This document shows, piece after piece, positions 54,910-63,685 of a DNA stretch of 64,000 bases. The notes below the pieces were generated by a model. It was given only the letters and a program-made list of their open reading frames with translations, did not search any database and was not told where the DNA came from. The first letter of the stretch is position 1, and each line of letters opens with the position of its first letter. Made by a program: the position numbers and the translations under genes. Source of the stretch: Marinifilum flexuosum (GTDB lineage Bacteria > Bacteroidota > Bacteroidia > Bacteroidales > Marinifilaceae); contig NZ_RAPQ01000013.1 in NCBI RefSeq assembly GCF_003610555.1, positions 62,001-126,000 of the forward strand, read 5' to 3'.

Positions 54910-55866
54910 ATGAAAAAACTATCATTTATATTACTAGCTGGATTGGCAATGTCGCTTTTTTCTTGCGACAATCATGATGATGTTGAAGAAATTAAGCCTG
55001 AAGACCAAGTTGTATTGAACAACGATATCGAAACGGTAATCACAACGGAAGAAGCATCGGAAAGCATAATGGAAGTTGCTGATTATGAAGTAGACCTTTT
55101 CTCTTTCATGGAAAGTGAATATACTGAACCTACAACGAGTACGAAACAAGGAACCCACAATTACTATGGTAATTTTGCAAGAGAATGGCAGCGTTACAAA
55201 GGCGAAAAAATGCCAGACATTTCTATTGAATTTGGAGAAGATGGTAGATTCCCTATGACAATTACAATTGAATATGATTCAATAGAACTGTATAATAATG
55301 ACAAAATTATTGATGGTGTTATTAAAATTGTAATGACAGCAGCTCCTTGGACCAATGGTGCAGTACGAGAAATTACAATGGATTTGGTAATTGATTCGGT
55401 TGAGATTAACGGAACCAAACGAATTGAATTTACAGGTGAACGAGGAGTTACCAAAAAATGGGAAATCACTAGTGACATTACTTTTACCTATCCTGATGGA
55501 ACTGAATTAATCCGAGTGGCCGAAAGAACCAGAGAGTGGATTGCAGGTTTAGATACCAAATGGATTTTAGATGATGATAAAATTCAGATTACAGGAAAGG
55601 TAACTTGCGTTGATACGGAACAAAATGAATATACCAAACAAATTGATGAAGAAAATCCTTTAATTAGAATTGGAACTTGTAGGTTAATTGTTCAAGGAAC
55701 AGTGATCTACTCACAAAATGGAGAAGAGTTTGCCAAATTCGATTATGGTGATGGTGAATGTGACAATATAGCTACATATACCTACACAACTCCAGAAGGA
55801 GAAGAAGTAACTGAAACAGTAGAGATTGGTAAGCACAAAAGAAACAAAAAGAACGGTGACAACTAA
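54910..55866 (+). CDS. Lipoprotein of unknown function next to an ECF/FecR/TonB regulon
   Basis: A 318-residue protein with a lipoprotein signal (MKKLSFILLAGLAMSLFSCD); Cys19 would be lipidated. The next residues (DNHDD) are acidic, matching the export signal of surface-exposed Bacteroidota lipoproteins (inference). The body is beta-rich with an IEFTGERG... and WILDDDKIQITGKVTC pattern and repeated Thr/Glu blocks. Three later cysteines could form a disulphide or metal site. It is 106 nt upstream of the ECF sigma gene, separated by a stem-loop, so it may be regulated together with the TonB receptor. No domain was recognised. Confidence 0.7.
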   Translation: MKKLSFILLAGLAMSLFSCDNHDDVEEIKPEDQVVLNNDIETVITTEEASESIMEVADYEVDLFSFMESEYTEPTTSTKQGTHNYYGNFAREWQRYKGEKMPDISIEFGEDGRFPMTITIEYDSIELYNNDKIIDGVIKIVMTAAPWTNGAVREITMDLVIDSVEINGTKRIEFTGERGVTKKWEITSDITFTYPDGTELIRVAERTREWIAGLDTKWILDDDKIQITGKVTCVDTEQNEYTKQIDEENPLIRIGTCRLIVQGTVIYSQNGEEFAKFDYGDGECDNIATYTYTTPEGEEVTETVEIGKHKRNKKNGDN

Positions 55867-55891
55867 AAAATAATCAGGTTAAAAATGCTGA

Positions 55892-55926
55892 AGGGTGCAG
55901 GAAAGTATTTGATTGCCCTGCACCCT
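55892..55926. other. Stem-loop between lipoprotein and sigma factor genes
   Basis: The perfect arms agggtgcagg/cctgcaccct (55892-55901 and 55917-55926) enclose a 15-nt loop with no T-run after. It could be a weak terminator, attenuator or processing site separating the lipoprotein from the sigma-factor operon. Confidence 0.6.
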
Positions 55927-55972
55927 AAATTCACACAAAACCATTATTTTTACCTAAATCAATCCTCTAGCC

Positions 55973-56458
55973 TTGACACAAGAAGAATTTAAGATCTTAT
56001 TTGACAAGCACTTCGATAGCATCCGAAACTATATTTACTACCGTTCGGGTGATGAAGAGTTAGCTACTGACATAGCACAGGAAAGCTTTATGAAAGTATG
56101 GGAGAAAAATTTACCCTACGAAGAAAAGCCCAATAAATCATTATTGTATAAAATTGCCAGCGATATTTTTATCAGCAAATACCGAAGAGACAAAGTAGCT
56201 CAGAAATATTTGGCAAAATTGGAGCCATCAGTCGATAAAAACTCGCCGGAAGAACAAATGCAATACGAAGAGCTAAAAAATAAATATGAATTGGCCCTAA
56301 GCTGCTTATCAGAAAAGCAAAGAACAGTATTTCTGATGAGTCGCAACGAAGGACTAAAATACCAGGAGATAGCAGATAGACTGGAACTCAGCGTTAAAGC
56401 TGTAGAAAAAAGAATGACACATGCATTGTCGTATTTAAGAAATGCTTTAGGAAGATAA
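55973..56458 (+). CDS. ECF RNA polymerase sigma factor (FecI type)
   Basis: A 161-residue ECF sigma factor with a TTG start; an upstream in-frame stop (55955) leaves no ATG option. Region 2 is FDSIRNYIYYRSGDEELATDIAQESFMKVW (by position ~14-43), and region 4 is LSCLSEKQRTVFLMSR ... LKYQEIADRLELSVKAVEKRM with the helix-turn-helix. It directs RNA polymerase to a small regulon, most likely including its own receptor. The stop overlaps the start of the anti-sigma gene (56458), implying coupled synthesis. Confidence 0.9.
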   Translation: MTQEEFKILFDKHFDSIRNYIYYRSGDEELATDIAQESFMKVWEKNLPYEEKPNKSLLYKIASDIFISKYRRDKVAQKYLAKLEPSVDKNSPEEQMQYEELKNKYELALSCLSEKQRTVFLMSRNEGLKYQEIADRLELSVKAVEKRMTHALSYLRNALGR

Positions 56459-57327
56459 TGAAAGAAAATAATCAAAATATTACCCCTGGTTCGGAAATGG
56501 ATTTCATCAATTCACTTCCGAAAATTGATGTGACTTACTCAAAGTCAAAAGAAGAGGTTTGGAAAGAACTTTCGGCAATGACCACTGTTCAAAAACCAAA
56601 AGCAAAAGTCATATCACTTTCGTGGATAAAGTATGCGGCGGCTGCTTGTATCCTTTTATTGTTAGGATCTGCAGGATTTACATACTTTTATACCAGCACT
56701 ACTTATTGTCCAAAAGGAAAGCATATGAGTGTTACTTTACCTGACAATTCGAAGGTAGAGTTGAACGCAAACTCAAGCATTAGCTATAAACCATATATGT
56801 GGAACTTTTCTCGAAAAGTAAAATTCAAAGGCGAAGCATTTTTCGATATTACCAAAGGAAGTAAATTCGAGATTGAATCGAAGTATGGTAAAACATTCAT
56901 TTTGGGAACAAGTTTTAATATTTACGCAAGAGGGAATGACTACAAAGTGACTTGCTATACCGGAAAAGTAAAGGTGGTATCAACCCTTACTGCCGACAAA
57001 ATTCTACTTTTGCCAAATGATCATGCTTTCCTAAATAAAAATGGCAAGCTTGAGGTATTTAAGGATGAAAAGGCAAAAGATAAAGTTTTATGGCGCAACC
57101 ATTTCTTTTTATTCAATGCAACCCCTTTAAAAGATGTTTTTAAAGAAATTGAGTTACAATATGATATTCATATTGTAGAAAAAGGTAAATTTAATAAGCC
57201 TTATACAGGGAATTTTGGAAAAGGAATGTCAGTTGATGATGTTCTATACAAAGTTTGCAAGGCACACGGACTTGAATTTGTTAAAGGTTCTCGCAAAAAT
57301 TATATTATAACCTCAAACAACCAATAA
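56458..57327 (+). CDS. FecR-family anti-sigma factor
   Basis: A 289-residue FecR homologue. A cytoplasmic ~58-residue part should bind the sigma factor. One membrane span follows (~59-79, SWIKYAAAACILLLLGSAG), then a periplasmic FecR domain (LPDNSKVELNANSSISYKP, FKGEAFFDITKGSKFEIESKYGKTFILGTSFNIYA region by position ~98-155). The C-terminal STN-like domain (DVFKEIELQYDIHIVE) should contact the receptor. It transduces substrate binding at the TonB receptor to release the sigma factor. The TonB receptor gene begins at the next base. Confidence 0.9.
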   Translation: MKENNQNITPGSEMDFINSLPKIDVTYSKSKEEVWKELSAMTTVQKPKAKVISLSWIKYAAAACILLLLGSAGFTYFYTSTTYCPKGKHMSVTLPDNSKVELNANSSISYKPYMWNFSRKVKFKGEAFFDITKGSKFEIESKYGKTFILGTSFNIYARGNDYKVTCYTGKVKVVSTLTADKILLLPNDHAFLNKNGKLEVFKDEKAKDKVLWRNHFFLFNATPLKDVFKEIELQYDIHIVEKGKFNKPYTGNFGKGMSVDDVLYKVCKAHGLEFVKGSRKNYIITSNNQ

Positions 57328-59823
57328 GTGAAAAAATATATCGCCCTTATATTTTTTTTCGGATTAGTAATTACGACCTCACTTGCTCAAAAAGTAGAAA
57401 TTAAAGCTACCAATAAAGCTTTAAATGATATTTTAATTGAACTAAGAGACCGGTACAATTACCAGTTTTCTTATGACACCGACTTATTGGCAAGTTATAA
57501 TGTTAGTATCAATAAAAGTTTTTCCAATAAAGAAAGTGCAATAATATATTTACTAAGGAAATTCCCTTTAAACTACGAGATATCAAATAATGTTTACATT
57601 ATCTATCCCGAAGAGAAAATTTTTCAATACAGAATTCTAGGGCAAATTCTCGATAAAGAAAACCTGGAACCTCTTCCCTTTTCACATATCACCATTAATG
57701 ATCATCCCATGGCTACCGACGAGCTTGGGAATTTTTCGTTTACATCAACTACCGATAGTACATTTAGAATATTGGCTTCGCATTTGGGATATTTTATTCA
57801 CGATACCATTGTTAGCTACGATAAAGCCCACAAATTTCTGTTGACATCTGCAAGTACCGATTTGGAAGAAATTACGGTTACCGACAAAATTGTACAAACC
57901 TTTATTAAAGAAAGCAACCAGGCTGGTAACCTAAAATTGAACCACAAAATTGCAGGTTTTTTGCCAACCAACAACGACAACTCTGTTTTTGAGCTCTTAC
58001 GCTTACAACCTGGAATTCTTGCTGCCGGCGAACAAAAGGATTATCTGATAATTTGGGGATCATATGAAGGAGAAAGTCAAGTACTTTTTGATGATATCAC
58101 CTTGTGGGGACTAAAAAACTATTATGAGGATATTGGTGCTGTAAATCCTTTGGTAGTTAAAAATATAGAAGTATTAAAAGGTGGTTTCGATGCCAGATAT
58201 GGTGAACGAGTTGGTGGTATTGTACACATAACAGGGAAAGATGGGAACAAAGTGAAACCAAGTATTAATTTGGCTTTAAATAACATCACAGCAAGTGGTT
58301 CTTATGAACAACCTATTGGTAAAAAATCATCTCTTTTACTTGCATTTCGTCATACCTATTACCCATTGTTTAAAGATGACCAAATCAAATATGCCACTTC
58401 TAATGTAAATACCGATGAAATAGAAGGTACTATTCCTGAATACGTAGATTTGGACGTAACTCCCAACTATCGGTTTCGAGATGCAAATCTAAAATTTTCA
58501 ACAAAATGGAATAATGGAGATCAGTTAAACATCAGCATAATGGCTGGTGAAGACAGGTATTCCTACGATATTTCTAATGAATTATTAGCTGCCTCGCGAA
58601 AGCATAATTTTGAAGGAAGTTACCAAAATGGTGGTTCATTAAAATACAGCAAGGTATGGAAAAGTGGTAATTCAAGCTCCCTGTCGGTTTCCAGATCCGA
58701 ACTAGATCGAAATACAACGGAACAAACGGTTATTGAACGTATTCGTTTTACTGAGATGAATGTTCGCAGAGATGACAGATCATATAACAACATTTGCGAG
58801 TACAGCACAAAATTCCAAAATCGATTTGTTTTAAATGAAGATCAAATTATTGAAACCGGTTTGCAGTATACAAATGATGCAGTGGACCTAAAAGAAGACT
58901 CTCTTGGAATAAATATTCTACATTTGGATTCGAAACTGGATAAAATTGGTGGGTATTTTCAAAACATCTTAAATATAAGCAATGGGGTAACTATTAAAGC
59001 AGGTTTTCAAGTAAACTATCCAATTAACTTGGAAAAACTATACTGGGAACCAAGAATATCAATGAGCTTTAAAATTACCGATGAACTATCGTTTAATGGA
59101 GCTTGGGGACTTTATAAACAGTTTATCTCAAAAAGTTCGGTATTGAGTAAATCTGGGAAATACAGATACATTTGGGTTGGTGCCGACGAAGAAACTGTAC
59201 CCGTTTTAGAATCTGTTCACAATATTATTGGTGGCTCGTATCATAAAAATGGTTTTACTTTCAGTGTTGAAGCCTACCACAAAAGAACAGATGGACATAC
59301 AAGATATTACCGATGGAGGAATCAAGGAAACATTTCGCTTGGTAAAAGTAAAAGTGTGGGTCTCGACTTCTTTGCAAAAAAAGACTTTGGAGAACATACT
59401 TTCTGGGTTTCCTACTCCCTAAGCAAAACAACCGAAAACTTTGATTATTTCAGAGAGGAAGGAGAATACTTAAGAGCCTTACATGATCAGAGACATGAAA
59501 TTAAAACTGCAGGTTTACTGGCTTTAAAGCCATTTTATCTATCAGCAAATTATATTTATGGTTCTGGATTTCCGATATATTCAGGCTATAACAACATCAA
59601 TTCAGAGCCTGACTACCAAAGACTAGATGCAGCTTTAATTTATAAGTTCTCTCACAAAAAAATCAAATCCGAAATTGGTATTCTTTTGCACAATGTTATG
59701 AATAAAGAAAACTTAACCTACGAATCGTTCGAAAGAGTTCCTTTAAGTCAAATTAATAGCATTAGTGTATATACAGAATCGGTTCCATCATCAATTAGAC
59801 TGTACTTTAAAATTACAATTTAA
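57328..59823 (+). CDS. TonB-dependent receptor with STN signalling domain
   Basis: An 831-residue receptor with GTG start directly after the fecR stop. Order: signal peptide (1-20, ending SLAQ); STN domain (~22-92, LIELRDRYNYQFSYDTDL); carboxypeptidase-like domain (~95-180, ILGQILDKENLEPLPFSHI, ELGNFSF); plug (~215-305, VFELLRLQPGI, VLKGGFDARYGERVGGIVHI); and a 22-strand barrel to the C-terminus (YFKITI). It imports an unidentified ligand across the outer membrane and signals through FecR. No SusD partner follows, so it is not a standard polysaccharide locus. Energy would come from the ExbB/ExbD type motor. Confidence 0.9.
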   Translation: MKKYIALIFFFGLVITTSLAQKVEIKATNKALNDILIELRDRYNYQFSYDTDLLASYNVSINKSFSNKESAIIYLLRKFPLNYEISNNVYIIYPEEKIFQYRILGQILDKENLEPLPFSHITINDHPMATDELGNFSFTSTTDSTFRILASHLGYFIHDTIVSYDKAHKFLLTSASTDLEEITVTDKIVQTFIKESNQAGNLKLNHKIAGFLPTNNDNSVFELLRLQPGILAAGEQKDYLIIWGSYEGESQVLFDDITLWGLKNYYEDIGAVNPLVVKNIEVLKGGFDARYGERVGGIVHITGKDGNKVKPSINLALNNITASGSYEQPIGKKSSLLLAFRHTYYPLFKDDQIKYATSNVNTDEIEGTIPEYVDLDVTPNYRFRDANLKFSTKWNNGDQLNISIMAGEDRYSYDISNELLAASRKHNFEGSYQNGGSLKYSKVWKSGNSSSLSVSRSELDRNTTEQTVIERIRFTEMNVRRDDRSYNNICEYSTKFQNRFVLNEDQIIETGLQYTNDAVDLKEDSLGINILHLDSKLDKIGGYFQNILNISNGVTIKAGFQVNYPINLEKLYWEPRISMSFKITDELSFNGAWGLYKQFISKSSVLSKSGKYRYIWVGADEETVPVLESVHNIIGGSYHKNGFTFSVEAYHKRTDGHTRYYRWRNQGNISLGKSKSVGLDFFAKKDFGEHTFWVSYSLSKTTENFDYFREEGEYLRALHDQRHEIKTAGLLALKPFYLSANYIYGSGFPIYSGYNNINSEPDYQRLDAALIYKFSHKKIKSEIGILLHNVMNKENLTYESFERVPLSQINSISVYTESVPSSIRLYFKITI

Positions 59824-60240
59824 TCGTATGAAGTGTTATAGACTTGGCATCTATACCAAGCTAATGACGTAACCAAATTCGGTTAAGGCAAAAAAATACC
59901 GGGTTAGACTATGAATCTAACCCGGTAATCACAACTAAATATTAAAACATAATCAAAAAGATGGTCAAAATTGGTAACAAGAAGAATCTAAGTGTTCTGA
60001 TAAAACATTGAATGTTTCTTAAAAAAGTATAATCACACCTAACTTACTTTTAAACTACTAATTCTAACGGATTGGTTTATTTGTTATACAAACAAGCCAA
60101 AAAGAAATCAATTTTTCATCGCTTTACCGTCACAACTTAGCTTCTTCATGTTGGTTAATAGTCAGATCCTTAAAAGCACAAGGGGGATAGTGCTTCTAGC
60201 TCACTGTCTGAAGTAATTGAGTTAACAATTACAAATGGTT
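59824..60240. other. Gap that may hold a minus-strand small RNA or long 3' UTR
   Basis: No reading frame above 60 codons exists. The minus-strand terminator (59890-59930) lies far from the gene ending at 60241, so the intervening ~310 nt must be a long 3' UTR or contain a separate RNA. A small hairpin aagcac/gtgctt (about 60174-60195) is present. Confidence 0.4.
59890..59930 (-). terminator. Strong hairpin with minus-strand T-run
   Basis: A perfect 12-bp stem (taccgggttaga/tctaacccggta, 59897-59908 and 59916-59927) has A6 on its left, a T-run on the minus strand. On the plus strand no T-run follows, so it fits a minus-strand transcript better; the nearest minus-strand gene stops 314 nt away. 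Confidence 0.7.
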
Positions 60241-60693
60241 TCAAAGTACGCTATCACCGGAAACTTCTTCGAAACAACTCTTTAGTGTTTCTATACGTTT
60301 CCCGTAAACAGGAGCTTGGGTAATACTATAAGTATTGTCCATTTTTAAGCTTATCTCGCGTTTAAAACGTTCCAGTTCTTCAACGCTTACTGAATCTTTA
60401 ATCGATTCTACCAAGCCTTTTAGATCAACCAAATCAGTAAATTTTTGAATAATAAAACCTTTAATTTCATTAACCTGATTTTGATTCATTTTTTTTGAAT
60501 CCTGATCAACTCCAATACATTCAAGAGCTTGATTTAATCCTTTAACTGTTTCAAGTTTATCGGATTTTATTAATTTTGATAACAGATTTGTTGTATTCAT
60601 GTTCCGTTCCAAGATTGTTTTTACTCTATCATTCTCTTGATTTGATATTTCAAAAGTACGCTCGATAGCGAGTTTTTGAAAATCGTTTTTCAA
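60241..60693 (-). CDS. Protein of unknown function (150 aa), helical
   Basis: A 150-residue soluble protein starting MKNDFQKLAIERTFEISNQ. The charged, leucine-spaced pattern (TILERNMNTTNLLSKLIKSD, LVDLKGLVESIKDSVSVEELERF by segments) suggests mostly alpha-helix, possibly coiled coil. No motif or signal peptide. It is divergent from the 515-aa unknown protein. It is likely real from length and start context; function unknown. Confidence 0.55.
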   Translation of the reverse strand: MKNDFQKLAIERTFEISNQENDRVKTILERNMNTTNLLSKLIKSDKLETVKGLNQALECIGVDQDSKKMNQNQVNEIKGFIIQKFTDLVDLKGLVESIKDSVSVEELERFKREISLKMDNTYSITQAPVYGKRIETLKSCFEEVSGDSVL

Positions 60694-60772
60694 TACAATC
60701 TACGAAGTTCAAACAAAATGAAATTTATAAATCGTACTGTTTACCAAATAGTTAACTTATACTTCCATTACA

Positions 60773-62320
60773 ATGCCTAAACAACAAATAGACCCTCTGT
60801 TTCAATTAATTAAATCGATTTCGAAATCTGAGAAACGAAATTTTAAGCTGTATGCAAACAGAATTAGTAGCGATAAAGAGACTAAGTTTTTGCAGCTTTT
60901 TGATGTTTTGGATAAAATAGATGAATACAACGAAACCATTATTCTAAAAAAGGCGAAAGACATAAAGCAATCGCAGTTGCCAAATTTAAAGGCTCACCTG
61001 TATAAACAATTGCTTACCAGCTTAAGATTAACTCAAATCAATCACGATATCAGTATTAGCATTCGTGAACAGATTGATCATGCCAAGGTTTTATACAACA
61101 AAGGCCTTTACCAGCAAAGTTTAAGAATACTGGATAAAACCAAAACTTTGGCTCGCAAAAACAAGAAAAATATCTTGGTTTATGAGATCATTCAGTTCGA
61201 AAAGTTAATCGAATCACAATATGTTACCAAAAGCATAGAAAACAGAGCTGAAGAGATTACAAGAGAAGCCACTGAAATCAGTAAAATGATGGATGGTATA
61301 GTGTATTTTTCAAACATGTCCATTCGTCTGTATGGGTTATATCTGAAAGTTGGTTATGTGCGAAACGAAAAAGATCTTTTAATGGTAAAGGAGTTTTTCA
61401 ATACCAATTTGATCCCACATGATATTGAAAACCTGAGTTTTTTCGAGAAATTATACCTGTTCCAATCCTATGTATGGTATTATTTGATCATTCAAGATTT
61501 TTTAATGTGCTACAAATATGCTAAGAAATGGGTTGACTTATTCCTACTAAATCCTGAAATGATTAACATCCATATGGATTTATACCTAAAAGGATTAAAT
61601 AATGTGCTGGTAGCTCTTTTCTATACCAATCATGTAAGCAATTTTAAGAAACACTTGCGATTGCTAAGAAAATTGGAAAAAGAAGATCAATTCAAACACA
61701 ATTCCAACTTGAATATTTTGCTGCACATGTTTTTATTTGTGCATAGAATCAATCGCCACTTTATGGAAGGAACTTTTGATAAGGGCTTACACTTGGTTCC
61801 AAAAATTGAGAGTTTTCTTGAAGAAAACAAAATGGGGATGGATAATCACAGAGCACTAATTTTCTATTATAAAATAGCCTGTTTGTACTTTGGGAATGGA
61901 CAATATCGCGAGGCTATTAAATATTTAAATCGCATTTCGGATGTGAGAGATACTTCACTGCGTGGAGATATTCATTGCTTTGGAAGAATTCTAAACCTAA
62001 TCAGTCATTACGAACTGGAAAATACGGAATTGCTCGAGTATCAAATTCGTTCTACCTATCGCTTTTTGGCCAAAATGGATGACTTACAAGAGGTACAAAA
62101 ATACATTCTACGATTCTTACGAAAGCTCAGCTCAATTAGTCCAGATCAATTGAAAGATGAACTAATAAAATCAAGAAGAGATCTTAAAAAGTGGGTGAAC
62201 GATCCTTATGAGAAGAGAGCATTCTTGTATTTGGATTTAATTTCATGGTTGGATGCAAAAATTGAAAATCGCCCGGTACAAGATGTTATTATGGAAAAAA
62301 TAAATAAAAATAGAAAGTAA
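60773..62320 (+). CDS. Large helical protein of unknown function (515 aa)
   Basis: A 515-residue cytoplasmic protein beginning MPKQQIDPLFQLIKSISKSEKRNFKLYA. The body is a series of amphipathic helices with tyrosine/leucine spacing like an alpha-solenoid or TPR-type repeat (for example LYNKGLYQQSLRILDKTKTL and YFGNGQYREAIKYLNRI, each ~20 residues). No catalytic motif or membrane span. TPR-like scaffolding is suggested by the pattern only. It is flanked by unknown and BlaI-M56 genes, convergent with the latter through a terminator. Confidence 0.65.
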   Translation: MPKQQIDPLFQLIKSISKSEKRNFKLYANRISSDKETKFLQLFDVLDKIDEYNETIILKKAKDIKQSQLPNLKAHLYKQLLTSLRLTQINHDISISIREQIDHAKVLYNKGLYQQSLRILDKTKTLARKNKKNILVYEIIQFEKLIESQYVTKSIENRAEEITREATEISKMMDGIVYFSNMSIRLYGLYLKVGYVRNEKDLLMVKEFFNTNLIPHDIENLSFFEKLYLFQSYVWYYLIIQDFLMCYKYAKKWVDLFLLNPEMINIHMDLYLKGLNNVLVALFYTNHVSNFKKHLRLLRKLEKEDQFKHNSNLNILLHMFLFVHRINRHFMEGTFDKGLHLVPKIESFLEENKMGMDNHRALIFYYKIACLYFGNGQYREAIKYLNRISDVRDTSLRGDIHCFGRILNLISHYELENTELLEYQIRSTYRFLAKMDDLQEVQKYILRFLRKLSSISPDQLKDELIKSRRDLKKWVNDPYEKRAFLYLDLISWLDAKIENRPVQDVIMEKINKNRK

Positions 62321-62352
62321 GGGGATTCAGTAAATCCCCCTTCTCTTTTATT
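62319..62352 (+). terminator. Terminator between the 515-aa gene and the M56-M23 gene
   Basis: The stem ggggatt/aatcccc (62321-62327 and 62333-62339) is followed by T-rich sequence; it ends the plus-strand gene and runs into the 3' end of the minus-strand one. Confidence 0.6.
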
Positions 62353-63685
62353 CTTCAATTTGTGGACTCAAGTACTTCATTGGGTCTACATATTCTCCAT
62401 CTTTTTTAAATTCGAAATGCAAATGAGGTCCGGTAGAAATTCCCGAACTTCCCACAGTTCCAATTTTATCACCTTTCTTCACTTTCTCTCCCTCTTTCAC
62501 CGAATAAGAAGCCATTTGTGAATACAGGCTGGAAATTCCATTGGCATGATCGATAATAATGAAACGACCATAGCCTTTACCTTTCGTGAATTGTAAATTG
62601 ACTTTTTTCACATCTCCATCTGCAACCGCATAAATTGGCGTTCCCATTGGAGCAGCAACATCAACTCCTCTGTGGAACTTCACCTTCTTATGAACTGGAT
62701 GCATTCGTTTCCCGTATACCGAAGTAATATTAACACTTTTACCTGGTTCAATTGGAAATTTATAGTCAGATTTTGTTACACTTAGAAGTGTTGATTTTTC
62801 CATATGAATCTCTTTAAATCCAAAACAAAGAATGGAAAGACATATTACCGGAATTACTGCAAGCAATTTAAAATTCGATAAATTGGAGTTTTTTATTTTT
62901 TTGATCATTTTAATTCTCTTTAATGTTAATGATGAATTGAAAGCACTGGTTAGAGCGAAATTCATACGATCTTCGATGTTTCGTACCAGTGTATTCTGAT
63001 ATTCTATTCTATCATTCCCCGAATTAATACAAGCTCTATCTGCTAAATATTCATGCATTTCAATTAAGGAACGCTGAATAAAATAAATGAAAGGATTAAA
63101 CCACATCAGTACTTTTACAATCTCAACAAATATTAAATCTATTGTGTGATTTTGCTTAACGTGCACCGATTCATGCAGAAGAATGTGTTTTTGATCAGAT
63201 TCACTTGTTAACCGAGGATTCAGAAAAACATATCGAAAGAAAGAATAAGGCGAAGTATTTTCCTGAACAGATACAATTTTAAAATTTTGCTTTACTTCAA
63301 TTTCATTGGCAGAAATCGTTTTTAAGATTCTGATTAAATGTTTGCTTATGCGAACAAATGAAAACACAACTCCCAAAAGATAAACCAAAAATAAAACTAC
63401 TATGGTTTCAATCTGAAAAGATTCCTTCACAACTTCTATTCCTCCAACCAAATCGGTTTTGAACTCATAAACCGGATCCAATGCAAATTGATTTACAATG
63501 GCAGTTGGTTCCTGATTAATGGTGAATGAAAAAATGGGAATTAGCAAAGAAATAAGAACCGAAAAAAGTAGATAGATTCGATTACGCATCACAAAAGTAT
63601 CTCTTGCCAAAAAGATTTTGTACAGAAGATAAAAGGCAGCCATACATACTGAGCTTTCAATTAAATATTGGATAAACTCAATCAT
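62348..63685 (-). CDS. M56 (BlaR1-like) and M23 fused membrane metallopeptidase
   Basis: A 445-residue fusion. The N-terminal ~290 residues are a BlaR1-type M56 membrane protease with four spans (~7-24, ~37-55, ~93-112, ~272-290). Its zinc motif HExxH is HESVH (171-175), with a downstream Glu in EMHEYLADRA (~209-218). Instead of a penicillin-binding sensor, the periplasmic C-terminus is an M23 domain with His338 and Asp342 (HRGVDVAAPMG) and His421-x-His423 (GPHLHFEF). Gln390 stands where a second catalytic His (YxH) is usual, so it may bind rather than cut peptidoglycan. It overlaps the BlaI-type repressor gene by 8 nt, indicating a signalling pair. Confidence 0.88.
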   Translation of the reverse strand: MIEFIQYLIESSVCMAAFYLLYKIFLARDTFVMRNRIYLLFSVLISLLIPIFSFTINQEPTAIVNQFALDPVYEFKTDLVGGIEVVKESFQIETIVVLFLVYLLGVVFSFVRISKHLIRILKTISANEIEVKQNFKIVSVQENTSPYSFFRYVFLNPRLTSESDQKHILLHESVHVKQNHTIDLIFVEIVKVLMWFNPFIYFIQRSLIEMHEYLADRACINSGNDRIEYQNTLVRNIEDRMNFALTSAFNSSLTLKRIKMIKKIKNSNLSNFKLLAVIPVICLSILCFGFKEIHMEKSTLLSVTKSDYKFPIEPGKSVNITSVYGKRMHPVHKKVKFHRGVDVAAPMGTPIYAVADGDVKKVNLQFTKGKGYGRFIIIDHANGISSLYSQMASYSVKEGEKVKKGDKIGTVGSSGISTGPHLHFEFKKDGEYVDPMKYLSPQIEE

